Of a stretch of DNA of 64,000 nucleotides, positions 8,687-17,487 are shown one piece after another; position 1 is the first letter of the stretch; each line of letters begins with the position of its first letter. Source of the DNA: an uncultured Bacteroidales bacterium (GTDB lineage Bacteria; Bacteroidota; Bacteroidia; Bacteroidales; P3). The stretch spans positions 1 through 64,000 of the forward strand of contig ONEY01000007.1 of assembly GCA_900316965.1 (NCBI GenBank), written 5' to 3'. Under the pieces are notes generated by a model. That model had not been told where the DNA came from. It saw nothing but the letters and a program-made list of their open reading frames with translations, and did no database searches. The position numbers and the translations under genes are program-made.

Positions 8687-9661
8687 TCAATTGTCAATGC
8701 GAAGTAGTATTTCTAGCGCCAGTGCAAGTAGGGCGATGATGAGTAGGGGTTTGAACTCGTCTTTGGTTTGATGATATTGTGTTACATCTATTTTTGTTTT
8801 CTCGACTTTGTCTATTTGATCAAAAATCTCTTTGAGTGAGTTCTTGTTGGTGGCACGATAGTAGTGACCGCCCTCGGTGGCTTCGGCCATGTTGGTGAGG
8901 AGCGCCTCGTCGAGGTCGGCTTGTGCGTGGAAGGGCTGTCCGTGTTCGTCGTGATAGAGCACGTCGCCTTTGCTGCCTACGCCAATGGTGTAGAGTCGGA
9001 TGCCGAATTCCGCTGCCAGCTCGGCGGCGGTTTCGGGGTCGATAGAGCCTTTGTTGTTGACTCCATCGGTGAGCAGTATGATCACTTTGCTAACGGCCTT
9101 GCTGTCTTTGATTCGGTTGATGGCTGTGGCTAATCCGTCGCCAATGGCGGTGCCGTCTTCTAGAAGTCCGGTTCGCATCGCCGCTAGCTGTCGGTTAAGT
9201 ACGTTGTGGTCGATTGTCAATGGTGTTTGGGTGAATGCTTCTCCGGCAAATTCGACTAGGGCAATGCGATCGTTTAGTCGTCCGTTCATGAAGTTGAGGG
9301 CCACATCTTTGGCGGCTTCAAGCCTGTTTGGCTTGAAATCTTCGCCTTTCATGCTGCCCGACACATCCATGGCCAACACTATGTCGATGCCCTCAATCTC
9401 CATCTCTTCGCTGCTCAGCTTGCTTTGGGGGCGTGCTAGTGCGATGATGAGAGCGGTGACGGCTAGGCATCGCAATGCGAAACGTAGGTGGTAGATGATG
9501 TGGCGAGGGGTGCGTCGATAGCCGGCGAACATCTCGGTGGAGGGTATGTGCATAGGGGCTTTGATGCGTTTGTGCTTGCGAAGATACCATATTATCATCA
9601 GCGGCACAACGACTAGTAGTGTCAGCAACCAGGGATTGGCGAATGTTATGTCTTTCAGCAT
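8687..9661 (-). CDS. batA: BatA: membrane VWA-domain protein
   Basis: A 324-residue paralogue of BatB. It has transmembrane helices at about 10-26 and 58-75, a MIDAS motif DVSGSM at 99-104, the matching GTAIGDG and LLTDGVNNKG segments, and a short C-terminal helix. Its start is 1 bp beyond the stop of the preceding membrane protein, so translation is probably coupled. The gene order moxR, DUF58, membrane protein, batA, batB identifies it as BatA rather than another VWA protein. Confidence 0.92.
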   Translation of the reverse strand: MLKDITFANPWLLTLLVVVPLMIIWYLRKHKRIKAPMHIPSTEMFAGYRRTPRHIIYHLRFALRCLAVTALIIALARPQSKLSSEEMEIEGIDIVLAMDVSGSMKGEDFKPNRLEAAKDVALNFMNGRLNDRIALVEFAGEAFTQTPLTIDHNVLNRQLAAMRTGLLEDGTAIGDGLATAINRIKDSKAVSKVIILLTDGVNNKGSIDPETAAELAAEFGIRLYTIGVGSKGDVLYHDEHGQPFHAQADLDEALLTNMAEATEGGHYYRATNKNSLKEIFDQIDKVEKTKIDVTQYHQTKDEFKPLLIIALLALALEILLRIDN

Positions 9662-9662
9662 T

Positions 9663-10694
9663 TTATTTTTCTCCTGTTTCGACGTTGTTTAAACGGTGGG
9701 TCTCGGCGACTTTGTGTACAAAATCGATGGCGTTTTGCATGGCCAAGTCGTGCTCGTGGCTTTCGGGTTGTGATTTGGCGAATTTCACCATGTCGGCTTT
9801 CTGCAGCAGTTGACGGAGCAGGGTTTCGCTCTCGTCACTCCAGTCGCTAATATTATGGAAAGCTCGCAACGTTTGGCGTGTCGTCATCTCGGCAGCCTTT
9901 ATGCCATACATGTTGCGCAGGAATCGACGCACAATGTCGGTCATGTCGGTGTAGTATTTTTTGATACGTCCTTTCTGCCATAGCTCTTTGCGACGCAGAT
10001 TTTCTAGCTCGGAAAGGGCTCTCTTGTCGGCGGGGACGGGCTTTGCTTTGGGTAGGATGACCAAGGGCTTGTTCTCTTTGCGGCGTCGCACTATCCATAT
10101 CAGTGCGAAAACTATCGCAGCCAAAAGCATGGCGGCGACAAACCAACGGGCTATTTCCCAGAAGGTGTAGGGCTCTTTTTCGACGTCGGCCTCTGCCTTA
10201 ACCTCGCATTTAGTGGTGTCGGCATCGGCGGCATAGGTGGCGACGAGAAAAAGACTGTCGGATGGCGCCAATATGACGGGGACGCCACCATTGTCGACAA
10301 CAACGGCTATGCCTCCAATGTATTGTCGGCCAGCGTCGAAGGTGGTGACGATGACTTTCTGCTCGATACTTTTGACCGAACCATCTTTGTCTTTGGTGGT
10401 GTCGGCAATGTAGTCGAGGGCTTCGACGGTGCCTTGTGTCATCTGTTGCAAGGTGGGCAGCGTAACTTTAGGCCATTTTTTTGTTGACTGGTCACGCTGG
10501 ATGAAAATATGCAATGTCTTTTGGTCGCCGATGACTATATCGCCTGTGTCAAGTGTCGCTTTGACAGAAATGCCCGCGCCTTGTGATTGTGGCAGGGGCG
10601 TGGCCAAACTGTCGGCGGTTTGTCCGCTGGCAGTGGCTGCTATCGCTATCAACAAGCCTATTGCCAGGTGTTTATATTTTATGAAATGATTCAT
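9663..10694 (-). CDS. Bat-operon membrane protein upstream of batA
   Basis: A 343-residue protein with a signal peptide (end near ASGQ), an extracytoplasmic beta-rich domain of about 150 residues, one transmembrane helix at about 183-205 followed by RRRKE, and a cytoplasmic helical domain of about 130 residues. Proteins of this shape lie between the DUF58 gene and batA in Bacteroidota Bat operons and resemble DUF4381/BatD-related proteins. No catalytic motif was seen. It probably links the VWA complex to the cytoplasm, which is an inference from context. Confidence 0.7.
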   Translation of the reverse strand: MNHFIKYKHLAIGLLIAIAATASGQTADSLATPLPQSQGAGISVKATLDTGDIVIGDQKTLHIFIQRDQSTKKWPKVTLPTLQQMTQGTVEALDYIADTTKDKDGSVKSIEQKVIVTTFDAGRQYIGGIAVVVDNGGVPVILAPSDSLFLVATYAADADTTKCEVKAEADVEKEPYTFWEIARWFVAAMLLAAIVFALIWIVRRRKENKPLVILPKAKPVPADKRALSELENLRRKELWQKGRIKKYYTDMTDIVRRFLRNMYGIKAAEMTTRQTLRAFHNISDWSDESETLLRQLLQKADMVKFAKSQPESHEHDLAMQNAIDFVHKVAETHRLNNVETGEK

Positions 10695-10729
10695 TGCTAT
10701 TATGAATAATCTTTTCGTCTGTCAAACTA

Positions 10730-11596
10730 TCATCCTCTCATTTTGAACAGGCCAATTAATGGTTTTACAAAATCTTGGCCAGTGGTTAGGGTAACATGGT
10801 CGATGCCATATTTTTGCAACAATTGTTCGCTTTTGTCTTCGTAGTGGCGATAGTGCTCCTCGTAGGCTTTGCGGGCAAGGGGAGAGGAGGTGTCGATCCA
10901 TTGAAGAGTGCCCGATTCGAGATCTTCAAAGGCGGTAAGTCCTATGTTGGGAAGGGTACGCTCGCGGGGATCGTCGATGCGCAAGACGGCAAGGTCGTGT
11001 TTGCCGGCGGCTATTTTGAGTGCATTCTCGTAGTCGTCGTCAATCATGTCGCTCATGAGGAACGCTGTGGAGCGTTTTTTGGTGATGTTGGTGAAGTAGC
11101 GCAGGGCTTCGGAAATGTCGGTGCCTCTTCCTTCGGGCTTGTAACCAATGAGCTCGCGTATGATGCGAAGGATGTGGCTGCTGCCTTTCTTGGGAGGGAT
11201 GAATTTCTCGATTTTATCGCTAAACATCACCACGCCAACTTTGTCGTTGTTGTGTATCGCTGAAAAAGCCAGTGTGGCTGCGGTTTCGGCAATAAGCTCC
11301 GATTTGTATTGGCTGGTGGTGCCAAAGAGGTGGGAACCGCTGACATCGATGAGAAGCATGACGGTGAGCTCGCGCTCTTCTTCGAACACTTTCACGTATG
11401 GGTGGTTGAGGCGGGCGGTGACGTTCCAGTCGATGTTGCGCACATCGTCGCCGTATTGATATTCACGGACTTCGCTGAATGCCATACCACGACCTTTGAA
11501 GGCACTATGGTATTCGCCCGAGAACATCTGCTGGGATAGCCCTCGTGCTCGTATCTCAATACGCCTTACCTGTTTTATGATGTCACTTTCTTGCAT
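10730..11596 (-). CDS. DUF58 (VWA-like) protein
   Basis: A 288-residue cytoplasmic protein of the DUF58 family. It shows the hallmark R.LSQQMFSGEYHSAFKGRG segment, then REYQYGDDVRNIDWNVTAR near residues 45-65 and a degenerate VWA fold with LLIDVSGS near 80-87. DUF58 proteins are encoded next to MoxR ATPases and are thought to be their metal-binding VWA partner. Here it starts 39 bp after moxR and precedes the bat genes. Confidence 0.9.
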   Translation of the reverse strand: MQESDIIKQVRRIEIRARGLSQQMFSGEYHSAFKGRGMAFSEVREYQYGDDVRNIDWNVTARLNHPYVKVFEEERELTVMLLIDVSGSHLFGTTSQYKSELIAETAATLAFSAIHNNDKVGVVMFSDKIEKFIPPKKGSSHILRIIRELIGYKPEGRGTDISEALRYFTNITKKRSTAFLMSDMIDDDYENALKIAAGKHDLAVLRIDDPRERTLPNIGLTAFEDLESGTLQWIDTSSPLARKAYEEHYRHYEDKSEQLLQKYGIDHVTLTTGQDFVKPLIGLFKMRG

Positions 11597-11635
11597 TTTT
11601 CCGTTGTTTTAGGATGAAAACGCTATTTTTGGTCA

Positions 11636-12631
11636 TCAGGGAACGTCGACGCGGTTCAATATCTCGTTGACAATTTCTTCGCTTTTAACATTTTCTGCCT
11701 CTGCTTCGTAGGTGAGGCCGATACGATGGCGTAGCACGTCCATGGCTATGGCTCGGACATCCTCGGGTATCACGTAACCTCTGCGTTTCATGAAGGCGTA
11801 GCTTTTCGATGCTTGGGCGAGGCTGATGGAGCCACGAGGCGAAGCTCCGTAGCTTATCATGCCGGAAAGCTTTTCTAATCCGTATTGCTCGGGATAACGT
11901 GTGGCGAAGACGATGTCGGTAATGTAGTTTTCGATTTTTTCGTCCATGTAAACCTCTTTCACCAGGTTGCGGGCCTTGATGATTGCCGAAGGATCCATCA
12001 TTGCTGTTTGGCGGTTGAAGCCTTCGCCAAGGCTTTGGTGGAGTATCTGGCGTTCTTCGTCTTTCTCGGGATAGCTTATCACTACTTTGAGCATGAAACG
12101 GTCCACTTGTGCCTCGGGTAGGGGATAGGTGCCTTCTTGCTCTATGGGGTTCTGTGTTGCCATAACGAGGAAGGGTTCTTCAAGTTTGAAAGTATTCTCG
12201 CCTATGGTGACTTGGCGCTCTTGCATGGCTTCGAGGAGGGCGCTTTGCACTTTGGCCGGGGCTCGGTTTATCTCATCGGCAAGGATGAAATTGGAAAAGA
12301 TGGGCCCTTTTTTGACTTGGAACGTCTCGTTTTTCTGACTGTAAATCATGGTTCCGATAAGGTCGGCGGGCAGCAAGTCGGGTGTGAACTGTATACGGCT
12401 GAATTTGGCATTGATGGCTTTGGCTAATGTGGTGATGGTGAGGGTTTTGGCAAGACCTGGAACACCCTCAAGTAGCACGTGGCCGTTGGACAAAAGTCCT
12501 ATCATTAGGCTTTCTACCATGTGTTTCTGACCAATGATGTTTTTGCGAACCTCCATCGTCAGTGCGTCGACAAAGGCGCTCTCTTGTTCGATACGCTGGT
12601 TCAGTTCTTGGATATTTACCGATTCGTTCAT
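11636..12631 (-). CDS. moxR: MoxR-family AAA+ ATPase
   Basis: A 331-residue AAA+ ATPase. The MoxR-type Walker A GVPGLAKT is at 56-63, Walker B ILADEIN at 116-122, the sensor segment VMATQNPIEQEGTYPLPEAQ near 156-175, and the arginine-finger DRFM follows. MoxR ATPases act as chaperones that mature or activate complexes with VWA partners. It is the first gene of the moxR-DUF58-bat operon (12631 to 3760, all minus). A 6+3+6 palindrome lies 43 bp upstream of the start. Confidence 0.93.
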   Translation of the reverse strand: MNESVNIQELNQRIEQESAFVDALTMEVRKNIIGQKHMVESLMIGLLSNGHVLLEGVPGLAKTLTITTLAKAINAKFSRIQFTPDLLPADLIGTMIYSQKNETFQVKKGPIFSNFILADEINRAPAKVQSALLEAMQERQVTIGENTFKLEEPFLVMATQNPIEQEGTYPLPEAQVDRFMLKVVISYPEKDEERQILHQSLGEGFNRQTAMMDPSAIIKARNLVKEVYMDEKIENYITDIVFATRYPEQYGLEKLSGMISYGASPRGSISLAQASKSYAFMKRRGYVIPEDVRAIAMDVLRHRIGLTYEAEAENVKSEEIVNEILNRVDVP

Positions 12632-12673
12632 TGCTTTATTTTTATTGTTTTCTTAACTTTTAAAAACGTTTAT

Positions 12674-12688
12674 TGTCATGCGATGACA
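12674..12688. promoter_or_regulatory. palindrome TGTCAT-GCG-ATGACA upstream of moxR
   Basis: Perfect 6-bp half-sites with a 3-bp centre lie 43 bp upstream of the moxR start. This is a possible operator for the Bat operon. No TAnnTTTG box was found beside it on the minus strand. Confidence 0.4.
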
Positions 12689-12782
12689 TTTTCAACAAAC
12701 GACGTCCGTCTCAAAAAATTGTTGAATTGTATTTTTTTTTATTTTTTTAATACCGAAATGCAGGGAGTTCAAAAAAAATGTA

Positions 12783-12790
12783 TATCTTTG
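12783..12790 (+). promoter_or_regulatory. TAnnTTTG -7 box for the T9SS propeller gene
   Basis: TATCTTTG lies 52 bp before the ATG at 12843. No TTTG was found at the expected -33 distance, so this is a half-match to the Bacteroidota consensus. Confidence 0.6.
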
Positions 12791-12842
12791 CATGTTATAT
12801 TTTTACACAGAAATCAAAAATCTTATTAATTATTAATATCTT

Positions 12843-15800
12843 ATGAAAAGCAAAAAGTTACTAATCGGCTTAATTGTTGCTGCTTTTGCAGGCGGAGCGG
12901 GCATCGTTTCCGCCCAACCGAAGGCAAATTATCAGAACAACCTTATCGAGATTGGCCCCGACAATGTTGCTGGACGAGTCCGCGCTATTGTCGTTGACAA
13001 TGCCGACCCGGAGCATACTACCCTCTATGCCGGCGGCGTTGCAGGTGGCCTTTACAAAATGGTGGGTCATGAGGCATGGCAACTCATCCCATACGTGAGC
13101 AACAATCGTCAAGTCACACTCCCCATCTCTACAATGATCCAGCTGCCCGACAACAACCTCCTTATCGGAACCGGCGAGGGTATCGTTGAAAATCACGGAA
13201 TCAATCACGACCGTATGTCTCCTAAAGGACGCGGCCTTTACCTTTATAACACTACCGACAACAGCTTCACTTTGTTGCAGGCTACTGACCCTAACACGCA
13301 TCCCGAATTCTCTTACATCAATCGCTTGGCTTGCTACAACCGCAACAACCATTGGTACATCTATGTTGCCACCAACGACGGCCTCTACAGATGGAACCTC
13401 AGCGCTTCCAACCCCGATTGGACAGCAGCTCCTCAGCTTGTACAGGCAGGCAACTTCCAGGATGTTATTGTGATCACCGCCGACAACCTGCTTTACGCCA
13501 CAACTCCTAATAAGGTTTACCGCGTTGGTAACGTGACTGGCGAAAGCGCTGCTGTCGACATCACCTCAAGCAACAGCTCCTTCGCTACGGCTTCACGTAT
13601 CGAACTCGCCGCTGCTTCGGTGAATGGCACTACCCGCCTCTATGCTGTTGTCGCTGACTCGACAGGCATGCTCGATGGCGTCTTCCTTACTACCAACCAG
13701 CAGACTTGGACCCGTTTGACTACCCCGACCATGATTCCTTTCGACTCGAAGAACCCTGGCAATCTGAACAACGCTATCGCTGTTAATCCTCGCAACCACA
13801 AAGAGATTATCGTTGGCGGCGCTACTGTTTGGAATGGTGAAGGCTTCGTCGAAAACTCCTACTATCAGTGGATTAAACAATCTGTCTCGGAAACTGAACT
13901 CAACTATGGTAACTATATGGGTACTGCCTATTCAAATGTTACCGGCAACTTCGTCCACTCTGGTATCCACCAGATAGTCCCCGAGTGGACCATCGAAAAT
14001 GGTGATACCGTTTGGGTATGCTACTTTGCCACCGACGGTGGTGTCTTCAAAGGCAACAATATCCAGGTTGGCGATATGAATGTTTGGGGTTACACCGCTC
14101 TTAACAAAGGTCTGAACACCGTCCAGTTTAACCATATCGCTGTCACACCTGACGGCTCTGTTATTGGCGGCGCAATAGACAACAGCAGTTTGTTCATCCA
14201 GTCACGTAACAATCATGACGGTGCTGCTCCTATCAATTCATGGTACGACGACGACGAGAACTCGGTTATGAATCATATGGCCAATGTGGTCTTCAATGGT
14301 AATGGCGGTGGTGTTGCCTCCTCCATGTTCCAAATGGTTAAGCCTTTCACTCGTCGCTCAATCTTCGTATCGGCTGAGCCTGGCTATTTCTACTATATTG
14401 GTCGTGACGGTATGACTACCGTGGGTAGCTTTGGACGCGCTTGCACCGACTACGCTGACTATAACAACACTCAGACTTGGACAGCAGGCCCTGAATTTGT
14501 CTCTGACCAAATCCTTGGCTCTAACCCCATCCCTAATGTCCGCATTTGGGAAACCACCAACAACACAATCTGGAACGACAGTATTACCTTCACCATCGAT
14601 ACCACCCACACCATTATCCGCAACGGTGAGCCTATGGCTATCACAAGCAATACCACTATCCAACCTGGCGACAAATATCTTGTCACCTCTCGCTCCAACT
14701 ACTACTATCCTTTCTACCACACTTTCACCAACAGCTTTGTGGTTAAGGATCAGCCTTCGCACAGCATCCGCAGCTCTGTTGTAAGCCGTATGCTTATCTG
14801 CGCAAAGAATGCCCTTGGTGGTGGCGCTGTTTATCTCAACACTACCCCCAACGATTTCAGCAAGGTTTGGAGCCTCTCTGAATCTGGTAGTTTGGTTCCC
14901 TCGGTTCAGCAGAAACTTATGCATTGGGCAAAACTCTTCAGCGTCCGTGTCGGCTATAGCATCTTCGACGCTAACTTCAGCCTTGACGGTAGAAGCGTTT
15001 TCTCGGCCGTTACTAACGATACCACCGGTGAAAGCTATATCATCCGCGTCTACGACTACACCAACGCAAACGTTAACGACCCTGTCGATATGAAGAGAAA
15101 GCTTGGATACAACGAGCAGTTCCCCGTCTATGAAGGTATGCCTCGTATTACCAGCGTTGACACTATCTTCGCAGCCGATGGTAATAACTTTACCCGTCCT
15201 ATCTCCTCTATTGTTGTTGACCCACGCAACGGTCAGGACAACATCATCATCACCTTTGGCGGTTATGGCAGCAACGAACCTAATATGGTATACATTAAAA
15301 ATGCAAGCAATCCTGCCACCCGCACCATCACCAATATCAGCGTTACCAACAGCGCCAATGGTATGACGGTTTCCGACCCTGTCTACTCGGCTCTTATTGA
15401 GTACACCACCGGCGCTATCTATGCTGGTACCGACAAGGGCGTTTTCGTCTCCACTTCCAACATCAATCCTGTTTGGAATGTGTTTGGCGAGTTCGACGGT
15501 GTCCCCGTAACTTCTATTGTTCAGCAAACCAAATCTCTGCCTCGCGAAAAATATGTTGTCCGCGAAGGTGTCGAGGATGTCACTTATCTCTATGCTAAGA
15601 CCAAATACCCCTACGCTCTCTATTTCGGTACCTATGGCCGTGGTGTCTTCATGGATACTTCCTATGTCACCGACCACGAGAACGAAATCGTAAACGAGGA
15701 GGATTGGCTCGGTATCACCAACGTCACCAAGGGTGAAAACTCTGTCAAGATTTATCCTAACCCCGCAGTCGACAAAGCTACCGTTGATATCGCTGTTGTA

Positions 15801-15989
15801 AACGCTGGCAAGGCCGTTGTTAAGATCTATGATCTCGGTGGTAAACTTGTCCACAGTGAGCAACTTGGTTATCTCACCGAGGGCAGCCATCAGTATAGCA
15901 TCAATTGCAGCAAATTCAACCATGGCATGTATCTTGTCAACATCAATATCGGAAAAGAGTCCGCTACCTCTAAACTGATTGTAAGATAA
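12843..15989 (+). CDS. T9SS-exported BNR/WD40-like propeller protein
   Basis: A 1048-residue secreted protein. A signal peptide ends at VSAQ near residue 25. The mature N-terminus (IGPDNVAGRVRAIVVDN...LYAGGVAGGLYK) is typical of BNR/sortilin-like beta-propeller surface proteins. Repeated lyatgtg/gv.kg units continue to about residue 940. The last ~80 residues are a type A T9SS sorting domain: IYPNPA near 970, VKIYDLGGKLV, then G.y.v.i....s...KLIVR at the end. It should be exported across the outer membrane and anchored or released. It is monocistronic, with its own -7 box and a strong terminator. No catalytic motif was seen; an adhesive or binding role is a guess. Confidence 0.85.
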   Translation: MKSKKLLIGLIVAAFAGGAGIVSAQPKANYQNNLIEIGPDNVAGRVRAIVVDNADPEHTTLYAGGVAGGLYKMVGHEAWQLIPYVSNNRQVTLPISTMIQLPDNNLLIGTGEGIVENHGINHDRMSPKGRGLYLYNTTDNSFTLLQATDPNTHPEFSYINRLACYNRNNHWYIYVATNDGLYRWNLSASNPDWTAAPQLVQAGNFQDVIVITADNLLYATTPNKVYRVGNVTGESAAVDITSSNSSFATASRIELAAASVNGTTRLYAVVADSTGMLDGVFLTTNQQTWTRLTTPTMIPFDSKNPGNLNNAIAVNPRNHKEIIVGGATVWNGEGFVENSYYQWIKQSVSETELNYGNYMGTAYSNVTGNFVHSGIHQIVPEWTIENGDTVWVCYFATDGGVFKGNNIQVGDMNVWGYTALNKGLNTVQFNHIAVTPDGSVIGGAIDNSSLFIQSRNNHDGAAPINSWYDDDENSVMNHMANVVFNGNGGGVASSMFQMVKPFTRRSIFVSAEPGYFYYIGRDGMTTVGSFGRACTDYADYNNTQTWTAGPEFVSDQILGSNPIPNVRIWETTNNTIWNDSITFTIDTTHTIIRNGEPMAITSNTTIQPGDKYLVTSRSNYYYPFYHTFTNSFVVKDQPSHSIRSSVVSRMLICAKNALGGGAVYLNTTPNDFSKVWSLSESGSLVPSVQQKLMHWAKLFSVRVGYSIFDANFSLDGRSVFSAVTNDTTGESYIIRVYDYTNANVNDPVDMKRKLGYNEQFPVYEGMPRITSVDTIFAADGNNFTRPISSIVVDPRNGQDNIIITFGGYGSNEPNMVYIKNASNPATRTITNISVTNSANGMTVSDPVYSALIEYTTGAIYAGTDKGVFVSTSNINPVWNVFGEFDGVPVTSIVQQTKSLPREKYVVREGVEDVTYLYAKTKYPYALYFGTYGRGVFMDTSYVTDHENEIVNEEDWLGITNVTKGENSVKIYPNPAVDKATVDIAVVNAGKAVVKIYDLGGKLVHSEQLGYLTEGSHQYSINCSKFNHGMYLVNINIGKESATSKLIVR

Positions 15990-16005
15990 TAATAATAAAA
16001 TAGGG

Positions 16006-16044
16006 AAAGAGGTACTGACTGCAAAGCGGTACCTCTTTTTTTTT
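16006..16044 (+). terminator. intrinsic terminator after the T9SS propeller gene
   Basis: AAAGAGGTAC (16006-16015) pairs perfectly with GTACCTCTTT (16029-16038) across a 13-nt loop. T continues to 16044. Confidence 0.9.
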
Positions 16045-16091
16045 GCGAAAGATAATAAAGTATAATACATATTATATAATATAGTAATTCT

Positions 16092-17366
16092 ATGGCCAAT
16101 TTAGTAGAAGAATTGAAATGGAGAGGCATGATTCACGATATTATGCCTGGCACAGAAGAACAGTTGTCTAAAGAAGTTACCACTGCTTATGTCGGTATCG
16201 ACCCTACTGCCGACAGTCTTCATATAGGTCATTTGGTTAGCATTATGCTTCTTAAACATTTGCAGATGGCTGGCCACAAACCTTTGGCTGTCGTGGGTGG
16301 CGCTACCGGTATGATTGGCGACCCTTCGTTCAAGGCCGCTGAGCGCAAACTGCTAACGCCTGAGGAAATTCAGCACAACGTTGCTTGTATCCGTAAGCAG
16401 CTTGAGCGTTTCCTCGATTTTGACAATCCTGTCAATGGCGCCGAAATCCTCAACAACTACGACTGGATGAAGGATTATCTTTTCCTCGACTTCATCCGCG
16501 ATGTGGGCAAGCATATAACGGTCAATTATATGATGACCAAAGACTCTGTGAAGAAACGCATGGAGACGGGTATCTCGTTTACCGAGTTCTCTTATCAGCT
16601 TTTGCAGGGCTATGACTTCCTTACCCTCTATCGCACCAAGGGCTGCAAGCTGCAAATGGGCGGTAGCGACCAATGGGGCAATATCACCACAGGTACCGAG
16701 CTTATCAGACGTATGGAAGGCGGTGAGGCTTTCGCTCTCACTTGCCCTCTTATCACTAAGGCCGACGGAACTAAATTCGGTAAAACGGAAGGCGGTAATG
16801 TGTGGCTTGACCCGGAAAAAACTTCACCCTACAAATTCTATCAGTTCTGGCTCAACTGTTCTGATGTCGACTCGGCTCGCTATATTCGCATCTTTACCCT
16901 TCTAAGCAAAGAGGAAGTTGAAGAACTTGAGCGTCAGCATTCGGAAGCTCCTGAACGCCGTATCCTACAGAAGGCTTTGGCCAAAGATATTACTATTCGC
17001 GTTCATGGACAGCAAGCCTATGATGCCGCCATCGCCGCTAGCGAACTGCTTTTTGGTAAGGCTACAACCGAACAACTCAATAGTCTTGACCGCAACATGA
17101 TGCTCAGCGTCTTTGAAGGTGTGCCGCAATTCAATGTCAGCCGTGCCGCTATCGAAGCTCAGCCGTCCCTTATTGATTTGGCCGCCGAAACGGGTATGTT
17201 TGCCAGCAAAGGTGAGATTCGCCGCGAGCTGAAGCAAAACTCTATCATGGTAAACAAACAGAAAGTGGGGGAGGATTGCCGCCTAACGACTTCGGATATT
17301 CTAAGTTGCGGATGCATTCTTATTCAAAAAGGCAAAAAGAACTATTATCTTGTCAATATTGAATAG
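16092..17366 (+). CDS. tyrS: tyrosine--tRNA ligase
   Basis: A 424-residue class I aminoacyl-tRNA synthetase that charges tRNA-Tyr. The HIGH motif is at 44-47 in a [10 protein letters not shown] context. The KMSKS loop appears as KFGKTE near 229-234, as in many TyrS proteins. [11 protein letters not shown] tyrosine-site segment lies near 190-199. A C-terminal S4-like RNA-binding domain contains [12 protein letters not shown]. Length and layout are normal. It stands between two terminators, so it is transcribed alone. Confidence 0.97.
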   Translation: MANLVEELKWRGMIHDIMPGTEEQLSKEVTTAYVGIDPTADSLHIGHLVSIMLLKHLQMAGHKPLAVVGGATGMIGDPSFKAAERKLLTPEEIQHNVACIRKQLERFLDFDNPVNGAEILNNYDWMKDYLFLDFIRDVGKHITVNYMMTKDSVKKRMETGISFTEFSYQLLQGYDFLTLYRTKGCKLQMGGSDQWGNITTGTELIRRMEGGEAFALTCPLITKADGTKFGKTEGGNVWLDPEKTSPYKFYQFWLNCSDVDSARYIRIFTLLSKEEVEELERQHSEAPERRILQKALAKDITIRVHGQQAYDAAIAASELLFGKATTEQLNSLDRNMMLSVFEGVPQFNVSRAAIEAQPSLIDLAAETGMFASKGEIRRELKQNSIMVNKQKVGEDCRLTTSDILSCGCILIQKGKKNYYLVNIE

Positions 17367-17370
17367 AAAA

Positions 17371-17403
17371 ATGGAGAGGGTTTTTGACCTTCTCCTTTTT
17401 TTG
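17371..17403 (+). terminator. intrinsic terminator after tyrS
   Basis: GGAGAGG pairs with CCTTCTCC (one-base offset) across a TTTTTGA loop, followed by seven T. Confidence 0.8.
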
Positions 17404-17431
17404 TTACTGAGATTACGCATGAATAGTTTTT

Positions 17432-17462
17432 TTTGTCAGTTAAACTATTATTAGTATCTTTG
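17432..17462 (+). promoter_or_regulatory. consensus Bacteroidota promoter for the MFS gene
   Basis: TTTG at 17432-17435, a spacer of exactly 19 bp, and TATCTTTG at 17455-17462. This is a full match to TTTG-N19-TAnnTTTG. The ATG follows 26 bp later. Confidence 0.88.
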
Positions 17463-17487
17463 CAAAAATTTACAAAACATAAACAGT

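Noticed and set aside
14358..16070. 570-codon open frame antisense to the T9SS propeller gene
   Set aside because: Shadow of strong codon bias. The plus strand has a leader, a domain pattern and a sorting signal; the antisense frame has none.
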